Below, one piece after another: positions 16,696 to 24,540 of a stretch of 64,000 bases of DNA (positions are counted from its first letter, which is position 1; every line of letters begins with the position of its first letter). Position numbers and translations under genes: made by a program. The stretch is from Myxococcales bacterium (lineage in GTDB: Bacteria; Myxococcota_A; Bradymonadia; UBA7976; UBA1532). Under the pieces are notes generated by a model. The model ran no database searches and was not told where the DNA came from. It saw only the letters and a list, made by a program, of their open reading frames with translations. Location: positions 124,001-188,000 of the forward strand of contig JACKDN010000005.1 of assembly GCA_020633465.1 (NCBI GenBank), written 5' to 3'.

Positions 16696-16718
16696 GCGCC
16701 GCGGTCCGCGCGCGGCGC
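16696..16718 (+). terminator. Candidate hairpin terminator of the GspE/PilB-gpsA operon
   Basis: Perfect 8-bp stem GCGCCGCG/CGCGGCGC with a 7-base loop, starting 14 bp after the stop at 16682. No T-run follows, so it is an imperfect intrinsic terminator at best. Confidence 0.35.
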
Positions 16719-16827
16719 CCGGGCCGACCGCGGCCTCGCCGAGGTCCGACGAGGGCGCAGCGGTGGCCCGGCGCGGCGCCCGAGACGGCGAGCCGAGCAC
16801 CGCGCGCCAGTGCCGAGCACCCACGGA

Positions 16828-16855
16828 GCTGAAAGCTGAAAGCTGACCGCTGACA
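16828..16855. repeat. Four tandem heptamers GCTGAnn
   Basis: GCTGAAA, GCTGAAA, GCTGACC, GCTGACA in direct succession. This resembles the short tandemly repeated heptamer elements described from cyanobacteria and seen in other large genomes. It lies in a non-coding gap. Confidence 0.7.
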
Positions 16856-16885
16856 GCCCGCCCGCCCCGGCACAGCGGACCAAAA

Positions 16886-16903
16886 AATCAACAAAATCAA
16901 CGC
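16886..16903. repeat. Perfect tandem 9-mer AAAATCAAC x2
   Basis: Two exact copies back to back, in an AT-rich patch about 100 bp upstream of the VIT/VWA start codon. It could be a protein-binding site for the operon promoter, or simple sequence. Confidence 0.5.
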
Positions 16904-16989
16904 GATGCAACTTTCTCGAACTTTCATTGTCACCAATCCGGGGCGGGCCCCGTTGGCCGGGTGAAACCACCACGGCCCAGGAGGCCCCC

Positions 16990-19633
16990 ATGTTCGCGCA
17001 GACCCAGCCCACCCCGCTCCCGCCCGCCGGCGGTCGTCTGATCGCCGCCGATGGCCGCGCGCTGCCCCTGCGCGGCGTGCACGTCCAGGCCGACGCCTGC
17101 GGGGGGCGCGCCCGCGTCGTCCTGACGCAGACCTTCAGCAACCCGCACCTCGAGCCGCTGCACGTCACCTACCAGGTGCCGCTGCCCGCCGACGCCGCGG
17201 TGGCGGGCTACGCGTTCGTGCTGGGCGACACGCGCATCGTCGGGCGGGTGGAGTCGAAGGAGCAGGCGCGCGCGTCGTTCGAGGAGGCGCTGATCGAGGG
17301 CAAGAGCGCGGCGCTCTTGGAGCAGGATCGCAGCAGCCTGTTCACCCAGCAGCTCGGCAACGTGCCGCCGGGCGCGACCGTGACCGCCGAGCTGACGCTC
17401 GACCAGCCCCTGCAGTGGGAGGACGCCGGGTGGACCTGGCGCTTCCCCACCGTCGTCGCGCCCCGCTACCTGAACGGCACCACGCCCGACCCGGCGCGCG
17501 TGTCGGTCGACGTGCTCGACGGCCCGGTGGGCGCGCGCGCCGCGCTGGCCCTGACCATCCGCGACGCCCGCACCGGCGCGCCGGCCTCGCCCTCGCACGC
17601 CCTGCGCGTGGCCGGCGACACGGTGACGCTGGCCGACGCCTCGGCGCTCGACCGCGACATCGTGGTGCGCTGGCCGGTGGCGGCGCCGACGCCGGGCCTG
17701 ACCCTGGACGTCGGCCGCCGCGGCGACCGCGGCTTCGGCGCGCTGACGATCGTGCCGCCGGCGCTGCCCGCGCACGAACGGGGCGACGCCACGCACGATC
17801 GCGATCTGTGCCTGCTGCTCGACATCAGCGGCTCGATGGGCGGCGAGCCCCTCGAGCAGGCGCGCCGCGTGTGCCACGCGCTGATCGACGCGCTGGGGCC
17901 GAACGATCAGCTCGAGATGGTGGCCTTCGCCTGGAACGTCACCCGGTGGAAGTCGGCGCCGGTGAAGGCGACGCCGGCCGAGAAGGCCGCGGCGCACCGC
18001 TGGTTGGACGGCCTGCGCGCGTCCGGCGGCACCGAGATGAAGACGGGCATCCTCGAGGCCCTCGATCCGCTGCGCCCGCGCGCCCTGCGGCAGGTGCTGC
18101 TGGTCAGCGACGGGCTGATCGGCAGCGAGGCCGACATCGTCGGCGCCATCCAGCGCCGCCTGCCCGCCGGCTGCCGGCTGCACGTCCTGGGCGTCGGCCA
18201 CGGCGTGAACCGCAGCCTCACCGCGCCCGCCGCCCGGGTGGGGCGCGGCGTCGAGGCCATCGTCGCGCCGGGCGAGGACGCCGAGAAGGCGGTGGCGCGG
18301 GTGCTGGCGCGCACCTCGGCCCCGCTGCTGACCAACCTGCGGGTGTCGGGCGCGGCGGTGCGAGGCGTGGCCCAGGCGCGGCTGCCCGACGTGTACGCCG
18401 GCAGCCCGGCGCAGCTCGCGGTCGAGCTCGACCTGGCGGGCGGCGAGGTGGTCGTCGAGGCCGACACGCCGGCCGGGCCCTGGCGCGTCGTCTACGAGGC
18501 GCCCGCGCAGCGCGGCGACGGCGCGCCGGCCGTGCCCGCCCTGTTCGCTCGCGAGCAGGTCGAGGATCTCGAGGCCCGCGCCGCCGTCGAGGGGCAGCGC
18601 GCGGTCGACGGGGCCATCGAGGCGCTGGGCCTGGCCTTCCAGATCGCCACGCGGCGCACGTCGTGGGTCGCGGTGAGCGCGAAGGCGACCGTCGATCCGC
18701 GGGCGGCGGCGCGGCGCGAGACGATGCCGCACGCGATGACCGCCGGGCTGTCGGCCGAGGGGCTGGGGCTGCGGGCGGCGACGGCGCCGTCGACGCTGGC
18801 CGGGGGCGGCGGGCCGCTGATGGAGAGCGGCGCCGCGCCGCCTGATGGGTCCGCCGCCGCCCGCGGCGATGGCCCCGCCCGCCTGATGGCGCCCGGCGCG
18901 CCGCCGCCCTCGGCGCGCGGTCGCGCGGCCCCGCCAGGACGCGGCGAAGAAGAAGAGCGCGAAGGGGGCTTCCTGGGCCGCATCTTCGGCGGGCGTGGCG
19001 ACGACGCCGAGGCCGACCGCGCCGCGCCCGAGCCCGCGCCGGCGAAGGCCCGCGAGGAGGCCGCCGAGGGCGCCGCGCCGCAGCCGCCCCGGGCGCAGAC
19101 GCCCGCGCCGGTGGTCAAGTCCGAGGCCGCGCCGCCCCGGCGCCTCGCCCGACCGCGGGCGCGCCGCTCCAGGCCCCGCCGAGCCCGCCCCGAGCACGGG
19201 CGCGCCGGCGCCGCGCGACCTCGAGGCCGCCGACGGCTTCGCCGACGCCGACGACGAGGCGCTCGACGAGCTCGAGGCCCCGCTGGCCGACGCGGCGGAC
19301 GTCCCGAGCCGGCGCCCGGGCGACCCGCCGCCGCGCCGCCGCGGCCTGGCCCTGCGCCGCCTGTTGGCGCGCGTCCGGCTGCGGAACGCCCGCCGGTTGG
19401 TCGTCGAGGCCGAGCTGGACGCGCCCGCCGAGTGGGACGCGCCCGACGCGGTGACGCTGACGCTGGCCGACGGCGCCCGCCTCACCGTGCGCGTCGACCG
19501 CGACCGCAGCACGGCCGGCGCCTCGCTGCCCGGCGGTGTCACCGTGCGCCTGACGCTCGACCTCACCGGCGAGCTGCCGGCCGATCCGGTGTCGCTCACC
19601 TTCGCCGACCACCATTGGACGATCACCGCGTGA
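16990..19633 (+). pseudogene. VIT and von Willebrand factor A domain protein, one-base frameshift near 19135
   Basis: ATG 16990 has AGGAGG at 16979-16984. Frame 1 encodes a VIT domain (about residues 1-150) and a VWA domain (about 270-440) with metal-ion-adhesion motif DISGSMGG and a later TEMK segment. A low-complexity linker (RGEEEEREGGFLGRIFGG) follows. Near residue 715, at a CCCC run (19135-19138), frame 1 turns into Arg-rich nonsense. Removing one base continues in frame 2 as a sensible C-terminus (APGPAEPAPSTGAP, acidic stretch, then a beta-rich domain VRLRNARRLVVEAELDAP) ending at TGA 19631-19633. The repaired protein would have about 880 residues. VIT-VWA proteins are surface or vault-like adhesion proteins. 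The indel may be a sequencing error, a real mutation, or slippage. Confidence 0.75.
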
Positions 19634-20196
19634 CCGACCTCGACGCCCTGCTGCCGGCCATCGCGGCCGGCGACGCCGTCGCCTTCGGGCGCTTCGTGGC
19701 CCAGGCCGAGGATCGCCTGCGCGCCAGCCTGACCCGCTTCGCGCCCTACGTGGACACCGAGGCGGTGCTGCAGGAGACCCTGCTGCGCCTGTGGCAGGTG
19801 GCCCCGAAGGTGACGGCGGACGGCAAGGGCGACAGCCTGCTGCGCCTGGGCGTGCGCGTCGCCCGCAACCTGGCGGTCGATCACGCGCGCGCCCGGCGCC
19901 TCACCCCCACCGACACGGTCGCGCTGCAGCGCCTGGTGGACGCCGATCCGCCCGAGACGGCCCCGCCGGACCCGCTGCTGCGCCGCCTGATCGCGTTCTG
20001 CCGAGAGAAGCTGGCCGGCAAGCCCGCCGCCGCCCTGGCCGCGCGCCTCGAGGCCGTGGGCCGGGTGGCCGATCGCGACCTGGCCGCTGGTCTGGGCATG
20101 ACCCTCAACACCTTCCTGCAGAACGTCGGGCGCGCGCGCCAGCAGCTCACCGCGTGCCTGCAGAAGCAGGGCGTCGAGCTGGAGGTCGAGCGATGA
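19630..20196 (+). CDS. RNA polymerase sigma factor, ECF-like (sigma-70 family)
   Basis: 188 residues from GTG 19630, overlapping the repaired VIT-VWA stop by 4 bp (GTGA). Region 2 is visible (FGRFVAQAEDRLRASLTRF, VDTEAVLQETLLRLWQVAP, then VRVARNLAVDHARARRL), followed by a shortened region 4 (LAAGLGMTLNTFLQNVGRAR). Organisation and length match extracytoplasmic-function sigma factors, which direct RNA polymerase to a few regulated promoters. Because frame 1 of the VWA gene stays open, the unrepaired sequence reads straight through into this gene. No anti-sigma factor with a zinc motif or membrane helix follows; the 75-residue protein next door is the only partner candidate. Confidence 0.85.
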   Translation: MTDLDALLPAIAAGDAVAFGRFVAQAEDRLRASLTRFAPYVDTEAVLQETLLRLWQVAPKVTADGKGDSLLRLGVRVARNLAVDHARARRLTPTDTVALQRLVDADPPETAPPDPLLRRLIAFCREKLAGKPAAALAARLEAVGRVADRDLAAGLGMTLNTFLQNVGRARQQLTACLQKQGVELEVER

Positions 20197-20420
20197 GCGA
20201 CGAGCGCGACGCCCTGATCGAGGCCGCCGCCGCCGCCTACCGCGAGCGTGACGCGAACGGCCGCGTGCTCGACGCCCCCGCCTGGCACGACCTCGACGAG
20301 GCCGGCCGCGCCGAGGCCCACCACCGCGCCCGCGTGATGCGCCGCCTCGAGGCCGCCCTCGATCCCGAGGGCCTCTCGAGCACCGCCCGCGCCGTACTCG
20401 CCCGCATCCAACGCGCCTGA
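20193..20420 (+). CDS. Small 75-residue protein next to the sigma factor
   Basis: ATG 20193 overlaps the sigma-factor stop by 4 bp and is preceded by GGAGG inside that gene. It is an acidic/basic, Ala- and Arg-rich, probably all-helical cytoplasmic protein (RDALIEAAAAAYRERD, RRLEAALDPEGLSSTARAVL). It lacks the HxxxCxxC zinc signature and any membrane helix of classic anti-sigma factors. Translational coupling suggests that it acts with the sigma factor, but this is inference. Confidence 0.65.
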   Translation: MSDERDALIEAAAAAYRERDANGRVLDAPAWHDLDEAGRAEAHHRARVMRRLEAALDPEGLSSTARAVLARIQRA

Positions 20421-20430
20421 GCGCAGAGGG

Positions 20431-20460
20431 TCGACAGTCGCCACGACGGCCTGCTAGACC
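20431..20460 (+). promoter_or_regulatory. Sigma-70-like promoter for the DNase-I-like gene
   Basis: TCGACA (20431-20436), 18-bp spacer, TAGACC (20455-20460), 27 bp before the GTG start at 20488. By eye only. Confidence 0.4.
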
Positions 20461-20487
20461 GCTGCTGGGCAAGGCACGGGGGCGCGC

Positions 20488-21294
20488 GTGACGACGATCC
20501 TGTTCTGGAACGTCAACAAGAAGGTGGCCGCGACGGCGTTGCTGCCCGACCTTGTTCGAGAGTACGGCGTCAACCTGGTCATTCTGGCCGAGGAGCCGAA
20601 CGAGGGCGACGACCCGAGCCTCGCCTGGGCCCATGCGGTCGGCTTCGACCCGGTGCGCTCGCACGTCCCCTCGAAGCTGGCCTGCTACGCCGATGCGCCC
20701 CGTTGGGAAGCCCGCTACACGAACGACGCGCAGCGACTCTTCATCCTCGAGCGATTGGGCGCGCCAGCGCTCTCGGTGGGCGCCGTTCATCTGCCCTCGA
20801 AGGCGTTCTTCGACGTGCACGACATCCAGGCCGAGGCGGCCCGAACGGCAGCCGAGGTGCGAGCGCACGAGCAGGGTCGTCACGATCGCACCCTGCTCAT
20901 CGGCGACTTCAACATGGCGCCCTTCGAGCCCGGCATGACGCTCGCCCGCGGCTTCAACGCCGTCATGGACGCTCGGATAGCGCGGCGCGGCGAACGCACC
21001 GTTCAGGGACTGAGCTACCCGCTGTTCTACAACCCGATGTGGAGCTTCCTCGGCGACCGCACGATCGGTCCGCCCGGTTCACACTTCCACGACGCCTCGG
21101 GGCACCACCTGAACCACTTCTGGCACATGATCGACCAGGTTCTCGTGCGGCCCAGCCTGATGGAAGCGCTGGTCGACGTGCGCCTGGTCGACCGGATCGG
21201 CGACCGCAGCCTGGCCGATGTCGAGGATGGCCGGCCCTGCGCCAGTGACCACTTTCCGCTACTCTGCACCTTGTCCGAAGGAGAGGATTCATGA
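20488..21294 (+). CDS. Endonuclease/exonuclease/phosphatase (DNase-I-like) superfamily protein
   Basis: 268 residues from GTG 20488. The fold signatures are in place: LFWNVNKK with N8, the metal-binding Glu in VILAEEP (E35/E36), GDFN at 139-142 (D140, N142), and the C-terminal SDHFP with D254 and H255. This family hydrolyses phosphodiester or phosphomonoester bonds in DNA, RNA or signalling lipids/nucleotides using Mg2+; the substrate cannot be inferred. There is no signal peptide, so it is cytoplasmic. It overlaps the next gene by 4 bp. Base composition looks a little less GC-rich than flanking genes and the pair sits alone between housekeeping operons, suggesting acquired DNA. Confidence 0.88.
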   Translation: MTTILFWNVNKKVAATALLPDLVREYGVNLVILAEEPNEGDDPSLAWAHAVGFDPVRSHVPSKLACYADAPRWEARYTNDAQRLFILERLGAPALSVGAVHLPSKAFFDVHDIQAEAARTAAEVRAHEQGRHDRTLLIGDFNMAPFEPGMTLARGFNAVMDARIARRGERTVQGLSYPLFYNPMWSFLGDRTIGPPGSHFHDASGHHLNHFWHMIDQVLVRPSLMEALVDVRLVDRIGDRSLADVEDGRPCASDHFPLLCTLSEGEDS

Positions 21295-21779
21295 CGGCCG
21301 CGCACAGCCTCTGGCCAACCGATATCGACCTCGATCCGCCCACCCCCCGCGAGCTGCTGGCCGAGCAGGCCCGAGCCCTGGACGAACAGACGAACGGCCG
21401 CCTCAAAGGTGCGCTCCACGACCAGCACGTTCCCGGCCTCGAACCCAGCGTGGCGCTCATCATCGAGGCGCCCGTGCTGGACTACCGCCATCAGCTGTTG
21501 GCTCTTCGTCAGGTCGATCGCAGCCGCGCGTACCCGGTGCTCGTGGAGGCCGAGTGCCTCGTTCCGCCGGGGATGGACCAGCGACGGGACTCGGTCGGCG
21601 AGCCGGGCGGACTGAACCATTGGGAAGTGTATCCAACCGCGGCGGACGCACGGGAGCTCCAGACCTACCTCGGCACGGTGCTGGGCCATCGGGACACCCG
21701 CGCGTTGCTGACCTCGCTCCTCGCCGAGATTCGTCTGCGGAGCCTCCGGCCCCAGGCGGAGACTCCGACCGAGGGCTGA
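21291..21779 (+). CDS. Partner protein of the DNase-I-like enzyme, unknown function
   Basis: 162 residues, ATG overlapping the upstream stop (ATGA), with GGAG just before. Features: N-terminal SLWPTDIDLDPPTP, then a helix PRELLAEQARALDEQTNGRL, a central beta-rich part (SVALIIEAPVLDYRHQLLAL) and a C-terminal helix pair (LQTYLGTVLGHRDTRALLTS). The start pattern LWPxDI, an early helix and a YxYxLF-like core remind me of a widespread uncharacterised family often seen next to similar nuclease-like genes; this is memory, not a search. It is a candidate regulator, immunity protein or sensor of the preceding enzyme. Confidence 0.65.
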   Translation: MTAAHSLWPTDIDLDPPTPRELLAEQARALDEQTNGRLKGALHDQHVPGLEPSVALIIEAPVLDYRHQLLALRQVDRSRAYPVLVEAECLVPPGMDQRRDSVGEPGGLNHWEVYPTAADARELQTYLGTVLGHRDTRALLTSLLAEIRLRSLRPQAETPTEG

Positions 21780-21801
21780 CGACGACCCGCATCCGCGGCG
21801 G

Positions 21802-21830
21802 CTGACACCGACCCCCCGCTGCCGTATGCT
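21802..21830 (+). promoter_or_regulatory. Sigma-70-like promoter of prmC
   Basis: CTGACA (21802-21807), 17-bp spacer, TATGCT (21825-21830). The -10 ends 8 bp before the GTG start at 21839, so transcription would begin about at the start codon. Confidence 0.55.
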
Positions 21831-21838
21831 CGCGCCCC

Positions 21839-22699
21839 GTGAGCGCCCCCGACGACACCTGGACCTTGCGCCGCGTGCTGAGCTGGACCACCGACTTCTT
21901 CCAGTCGAAGGGCCTGGACTCGCCGCGGCTGGACGCCGAGCTGCTGATCGCCGACGCCCAGGGCGTCGACCGCATCCGGCTGTACATGGATCTGGACAAG
22001 CCGCTCTTGCCCGACGAGCTGACGGCCATCCGCGCGCGGGTGCAGCGGCGGGCGCGCTTCGAGCCGGTGGCGTACATCCTCGGGCACCGCGGCTTCTGGT
22101 CGTTGGACCTGCAGGTGGATCCCCGGGTGCTGGTGCCGCGGCCGGACACCGAGCGGCTGGTCGAGCTGGCGCTGGCGCGGCTGAAGGACGTCGAGGCGCC
22201 GGTCGTGGTCGACGTGGGCACCGGCAGCGGCTGCGTCGCGCTGGCCATCGGCAAGGACCGACCGGACGCGACGATCCACGCGATCGACCGCTCGGCCGAG
22301 GCCCTGCAGGTCGCCACCGCCAACGCCGCGGCCAACGAGGTGCCCAACGTCACCTTCCACGAAGGCGATCTGCTCGCGCCGGTCGCGGGCATCGGCGCCG
22401 TCGATCTGGTGGTCAGCAACCCGCCCTACATCCCCAGCGCCGAGGTCGAGCGGCTGATGCCCGACGTGCGCCAGTACGAGCCGCGGGGCGCCCTCGACGG
22501 CGGCGCCGACGGTCTGGATCTGGTGCGCCGCCTCGTCGATCAGGCCGCCGCGCTGCTGCAGCCCGGCGGCGCGCTGATGATGGAGATCGGCTTCGACCAG
22601 GGGCCGGCCGTCGCCGCCTTGTGCCGCGGCCCCTTCGCCGAGGTGACCGTGCACCCCGACTACGCCGGGCACGATCGCGTCGTGGAGGCCATCAAATGA
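21839..22699 (+). CDS. prmC: Peptide chain release factor N5-glutamine methyltransferase
   Basis: 286 residues, a normal length. PrmC (HemK) methylates the Gln of the GGQ motif in release factors RF1/RF2 using S-adenosylmethionine, tuning translation termination. The N-terminal helical domain (to about residue 95) contains the family segment RFEPVAYILGHRGFW. The Rossmann domain shows motif I VVDVGTGSGCVALAI and the catalytic substrate-binding NPPY (SNPPYIPSAEVERLMPDV). GTG start with no ribosome site and a -10 box 8 bp upstream. prfA is not adjacent as it is in many genomes; the following membrane lipoprotein gene overlaps its stop by 4 bp. Confidence 0.96.
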   Translation: MSAPDDTWTLRRVLSWTTDFFQSKGLDSPRLDAELLIADAQGVDRIRLYMDLDKPLLPDELTAIRARVQRRARFEPVAYILGHRGFWSLDLQVDPRVLVPRPDTERLVELALARLKDVEAPVVVDVGTGSGCVALAIGKDRPDATIHAIDRSAEALQVATANAAANEVPNVTFHEGDLLAPVAGIGAVDLVVSNPPYIPSAEVERLMPDVRQYEPRGALDGGADGLDLVRRLVDQAAALLQPGGALMMEIGFDQGPAVAALCRGPFAEVTVHPDYAGHDRVVEAIK

Positions 22700-23337
22700 G
22701 GCTGCGCCTCGTCCTCGGCGCCCTGCTGCTGGCGCTGCCGATCGTCGGCGGCTGCAACCCCGAGGACGTGCTCGAGACCACCGCCGCCTACTACGGCGAT
22801 CTGCCCGACGTCGAGCAGACCGAGAAGGCCGCCGAGATGGCGCGCGTGATGCCTTTCTACGTCGTCGGCGCGTGCCTCGCCCTGCTGCTGATGGGCGTCG
22901 CCATCCTCAATGGCCTCGAGCACGCGCGCACGCTGGGCCGCGCCGAGTCGATCCGGTTCGGCGCCTACGTGATGTTGCTGTGCTTCGTCAGCCTCTTCCT
23001 GGCCATGTCGGTCGAGCGCGGCTGGCTGCCCGCCGGCCACCCGGTGCTGGCCTTCCTGACCACCGCGGTGCTGGCCGCCGTGGGCACGGCCATCGCGGCC
23101 CGCGCCAAGCCGGAGCGCGCCGTCCTGTCGGTGGGCTACCTGGCGGTGACGATGACGCTGCCCCTCCTGGGCATCCTGCTCAACGGCGAGGTGTACCTGA
23201 TGGACACCACCGCCAGCCTGTTCATCGGGTTCGCCAGCGGGCTGCTCTTGACGATCGTGGTCAGCGATCCGGCCCGCGGCGGCCTGGTCGACTTCCTGCG
23301 TCGGCGGGAGGCCGATCCGACCAGGCGCGATCGATGA
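22696..23337 (+). CDS. Polytopic membrane lipoprotein of unknown function
   Basis: 213 residues, ATG overlapping the prmC stop (ATGA). It starts with a short signal ending in a lipobox-like IVGGC. Five further hydrophobic segments lie at about 52-73, 92-110, 118-138, 150-168 and 175-195. The C-terminal tail (DFLRRREADPTRRDR) is basic and probably cytoplasmic. No family recognised. Its last 77 bp overlap the 3' end of the convergent DUF362 gene, so both C-termini are read from the same DNA. Confidence 0.7.
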   Translation: MRLRLVLGALLLALPIVGGCNPEDVLETTAAYYGDLPDVEQTEKAAEMARVMPFYVVGACLALLLMGVAILNGLEHARTLGRAESIRFGAYVMLLCFVSLFLAMSVERGWLPAGHPVLAFLTTAVLAAVGTAIAARAKPERAVLSVGYLAVTMTLPLLGILLNGEVYLMDTTASLFIGFASGLLLTIVVSDPARGGLVDFLRRREADPTRRDR

Positions 23338-24361
23338 AGTCCGCGTGGTACGGCGCCACGCTGCCGTCCGCGAAGACCCGCGTCCACTTCAACCGCTCGA
23401 GCGGCTGACCGAGGCCCCCGGCGACCGCCAAGGGCAGGAAGTCCGGCGGCCGCGGCTTGCCCCGCACGTTGGGCGCGTGCTCGACCGGCTGCAGCCCGTG
23501 CTCGGCGCGCTGCGCGTTGACGATGTCGAGCACCGCCCAGTCGATGGCGACCGGATCCTCGCTGATCAGCATCGCGTCGTAGGGCACCCGGTGGCGCGGC
23601 TGATCCTGCGGCCCGCCCTCGTACAGCACGCGCGTCGCGTCGCAGATCGTCAGCCGCGTGCGCCCCAGGATCTCCGGCTGCGCGTACATCCACACGATGG
23701 CCTCGTGGATCACCTGGTGGAACTCGGGCACGCGGTCGATGTTGCCGAAGGCCATGTTCTTGAGCGCCCCGGTGACGCCCGCGAGGTCGTGGTCCTTGGG
23801 CACGCACAGGTTGATGATCGCGGTCACCTCGTCCAGCACGCGCGTCCAACGCAGCGCGCGCACGCGATCGAAGTCGATGGCGCGCCGGCGATAGCCCACC
23901 GAGCGGTGGTTCACCACGCGCACGCCGCGCTTCGCGCTGCGCTGCAGGCGATAGCCCCCCTTCTCCATCCGGTCGCCGTACTGGTCGTAGATGATGATGC
24001 GCGCGTCGGGCACGCCGAGGGCGCGCAGGTGGTCGACGAGGCGCCAGGCGAAGACGGGGTGGAAGGGGTGGCCGGGGGACGCGAGGGCGTTGACCTTCAG
24101 GCCGACGGTGTCGGCGGGATCGACGTACTCGGCGAGCACCTCGACGGGATCGTCCTTGCCGCCGAAGCGGCGCAGGGTGTCGTCGAGCAGGTCGCGCGCG
24201 GCCTCGGGCCGCACGACGTCGCGGCCCGCCGTGACGCCCGGCCGGAACACCTGCACGACCTCACCGGGGCGCGACATCAGCTCGTCCGCGCGCCCGCGGC
24301 GCGGCAAGGCGGCCACGGCGGCGGCCGCCGCGCCGGCGGCGAGGAACTGACGTCGGTCCAC
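23261..24361 (-). CDS. Tat-exported DUF362-domain protein
   Basis: 366 residues from GTG 24361, with GGAG nine to ten bases upstream. The N-terminus DRRQFLAAGAAAAAVAALP is a twin-arginine signal. The body matches DUF362 proteins (VGLKVNALASPGHPFHPVF, IIIYDQYGDRMEKGGY, AIINLCVPKDHDLAGVTGAL, NMAFGNIDRVPEFH), which are often annotated as iron-sulphur or uncharacterised redox-related. No CxxCxxCxxxC cluster is visible here, so this is the cluster-less type. The last 25 residues (after IDRAWS) are Arg/Pro-rich and overlap the convergent gene, suggesting a late, recently extended stop codon. Confidence 0.85.
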   Translation of the reverse strand: MDRRQFLAAGAAAAAVAALPRRGRADELMSRPGEVVQVFRPGVTAGRDVVRPEAARDLLDDTLRRFGGKDDPVEVLAEYVDPADTVGLKVNALASPGHPFHPVFAWRLVDHLRALGVPDARIIIYDQYGDRMEKGGYRLQRSAKRGVRVVNHRSVGYRRRAIDFDRVRALRWTRVLDEVTAIINLCVPKDHDLAGVTGALKNMAFGNIDRVPEFHQVIHEAIVWMYAQPEILGRTRLTICDATRVLYEGGPQDQPRHRVPYDAMLISEDPVAIDWAVLDIVNAQRAEHGLQPVEHAPNVRGKPRPPDFLPLAVAGGLGQPLERLKWTRVFADGSVAPYHADFIDRAWSDRPPADAGSRPGRRGPDR

Positions 24362-24467
24362 GGTGCGGTCTCCTCCCTGAGATCGCGGCCCCCTCATTGG
24401 ACGGCCCCGACCGCCCGCCGTCAAATCCGCGCCGAACGTCCAATCAGGTCCGGATTCACCGAGAGCC

Positions 24468-24494
24468 TTGATTCGGCTACCCTGCGCGTATAGG
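24468..24494 (+). promoter_or_regulatory. Possible promoter of the TerB-like gene
   Basis: TTGATT (24468-24473), 15-bp spacer, TATAGG (24489-24494), about 46 bp before the ATG. The spacer is shorter than ideal. Confidence 0.35.
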
Positions 24495-24540
24495 AACGGC
24501 CGGCAGCCCATCCGCGACGGCCCCACAGCGAGGCAGGAAG

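Larger units (their letters stand above)
16683..16989. other. Intergenic region with several short repeats, no gene seen
   Basis: 307 bp without a credible gene. It holds a GC hairpin just after the upstream stop, a 10-bp direct repeat GCCGAGCACC (16792-16801 and 16812-16821), four tandem heptamers (16828-16855), a tandem 9-mer (16886-16903) and two AACTTTC copies exactly 10 bp apart (16911 and 16921). The last 100 bp is much AT-richer than its surroundings and is the likely promoter region of the VIT/VWA-sigma operon, although no convincing -35/-10 pair could be fixed. Confidence 0.6.

Noticed and set aside
16927..20196. Single VIT-VWA-sigma fusion of about 1068 residues
   Set aside because: The stretch from about 19140 to 19629 in this frame is Arg-rich nonsense while frame 2 gives a normal VIT-VWA C-terminus; listed as a frameshift, with the sigma factor as a separate gene.
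16930..20883. 1317-residue minus-strand open frame opposite the VIT-VWA and sigma genes
   Set aside because: Low-complexity Arg/Gly/His-rich shadow; the plus strand encodes recognisable VIT, VWA and sigma domains.
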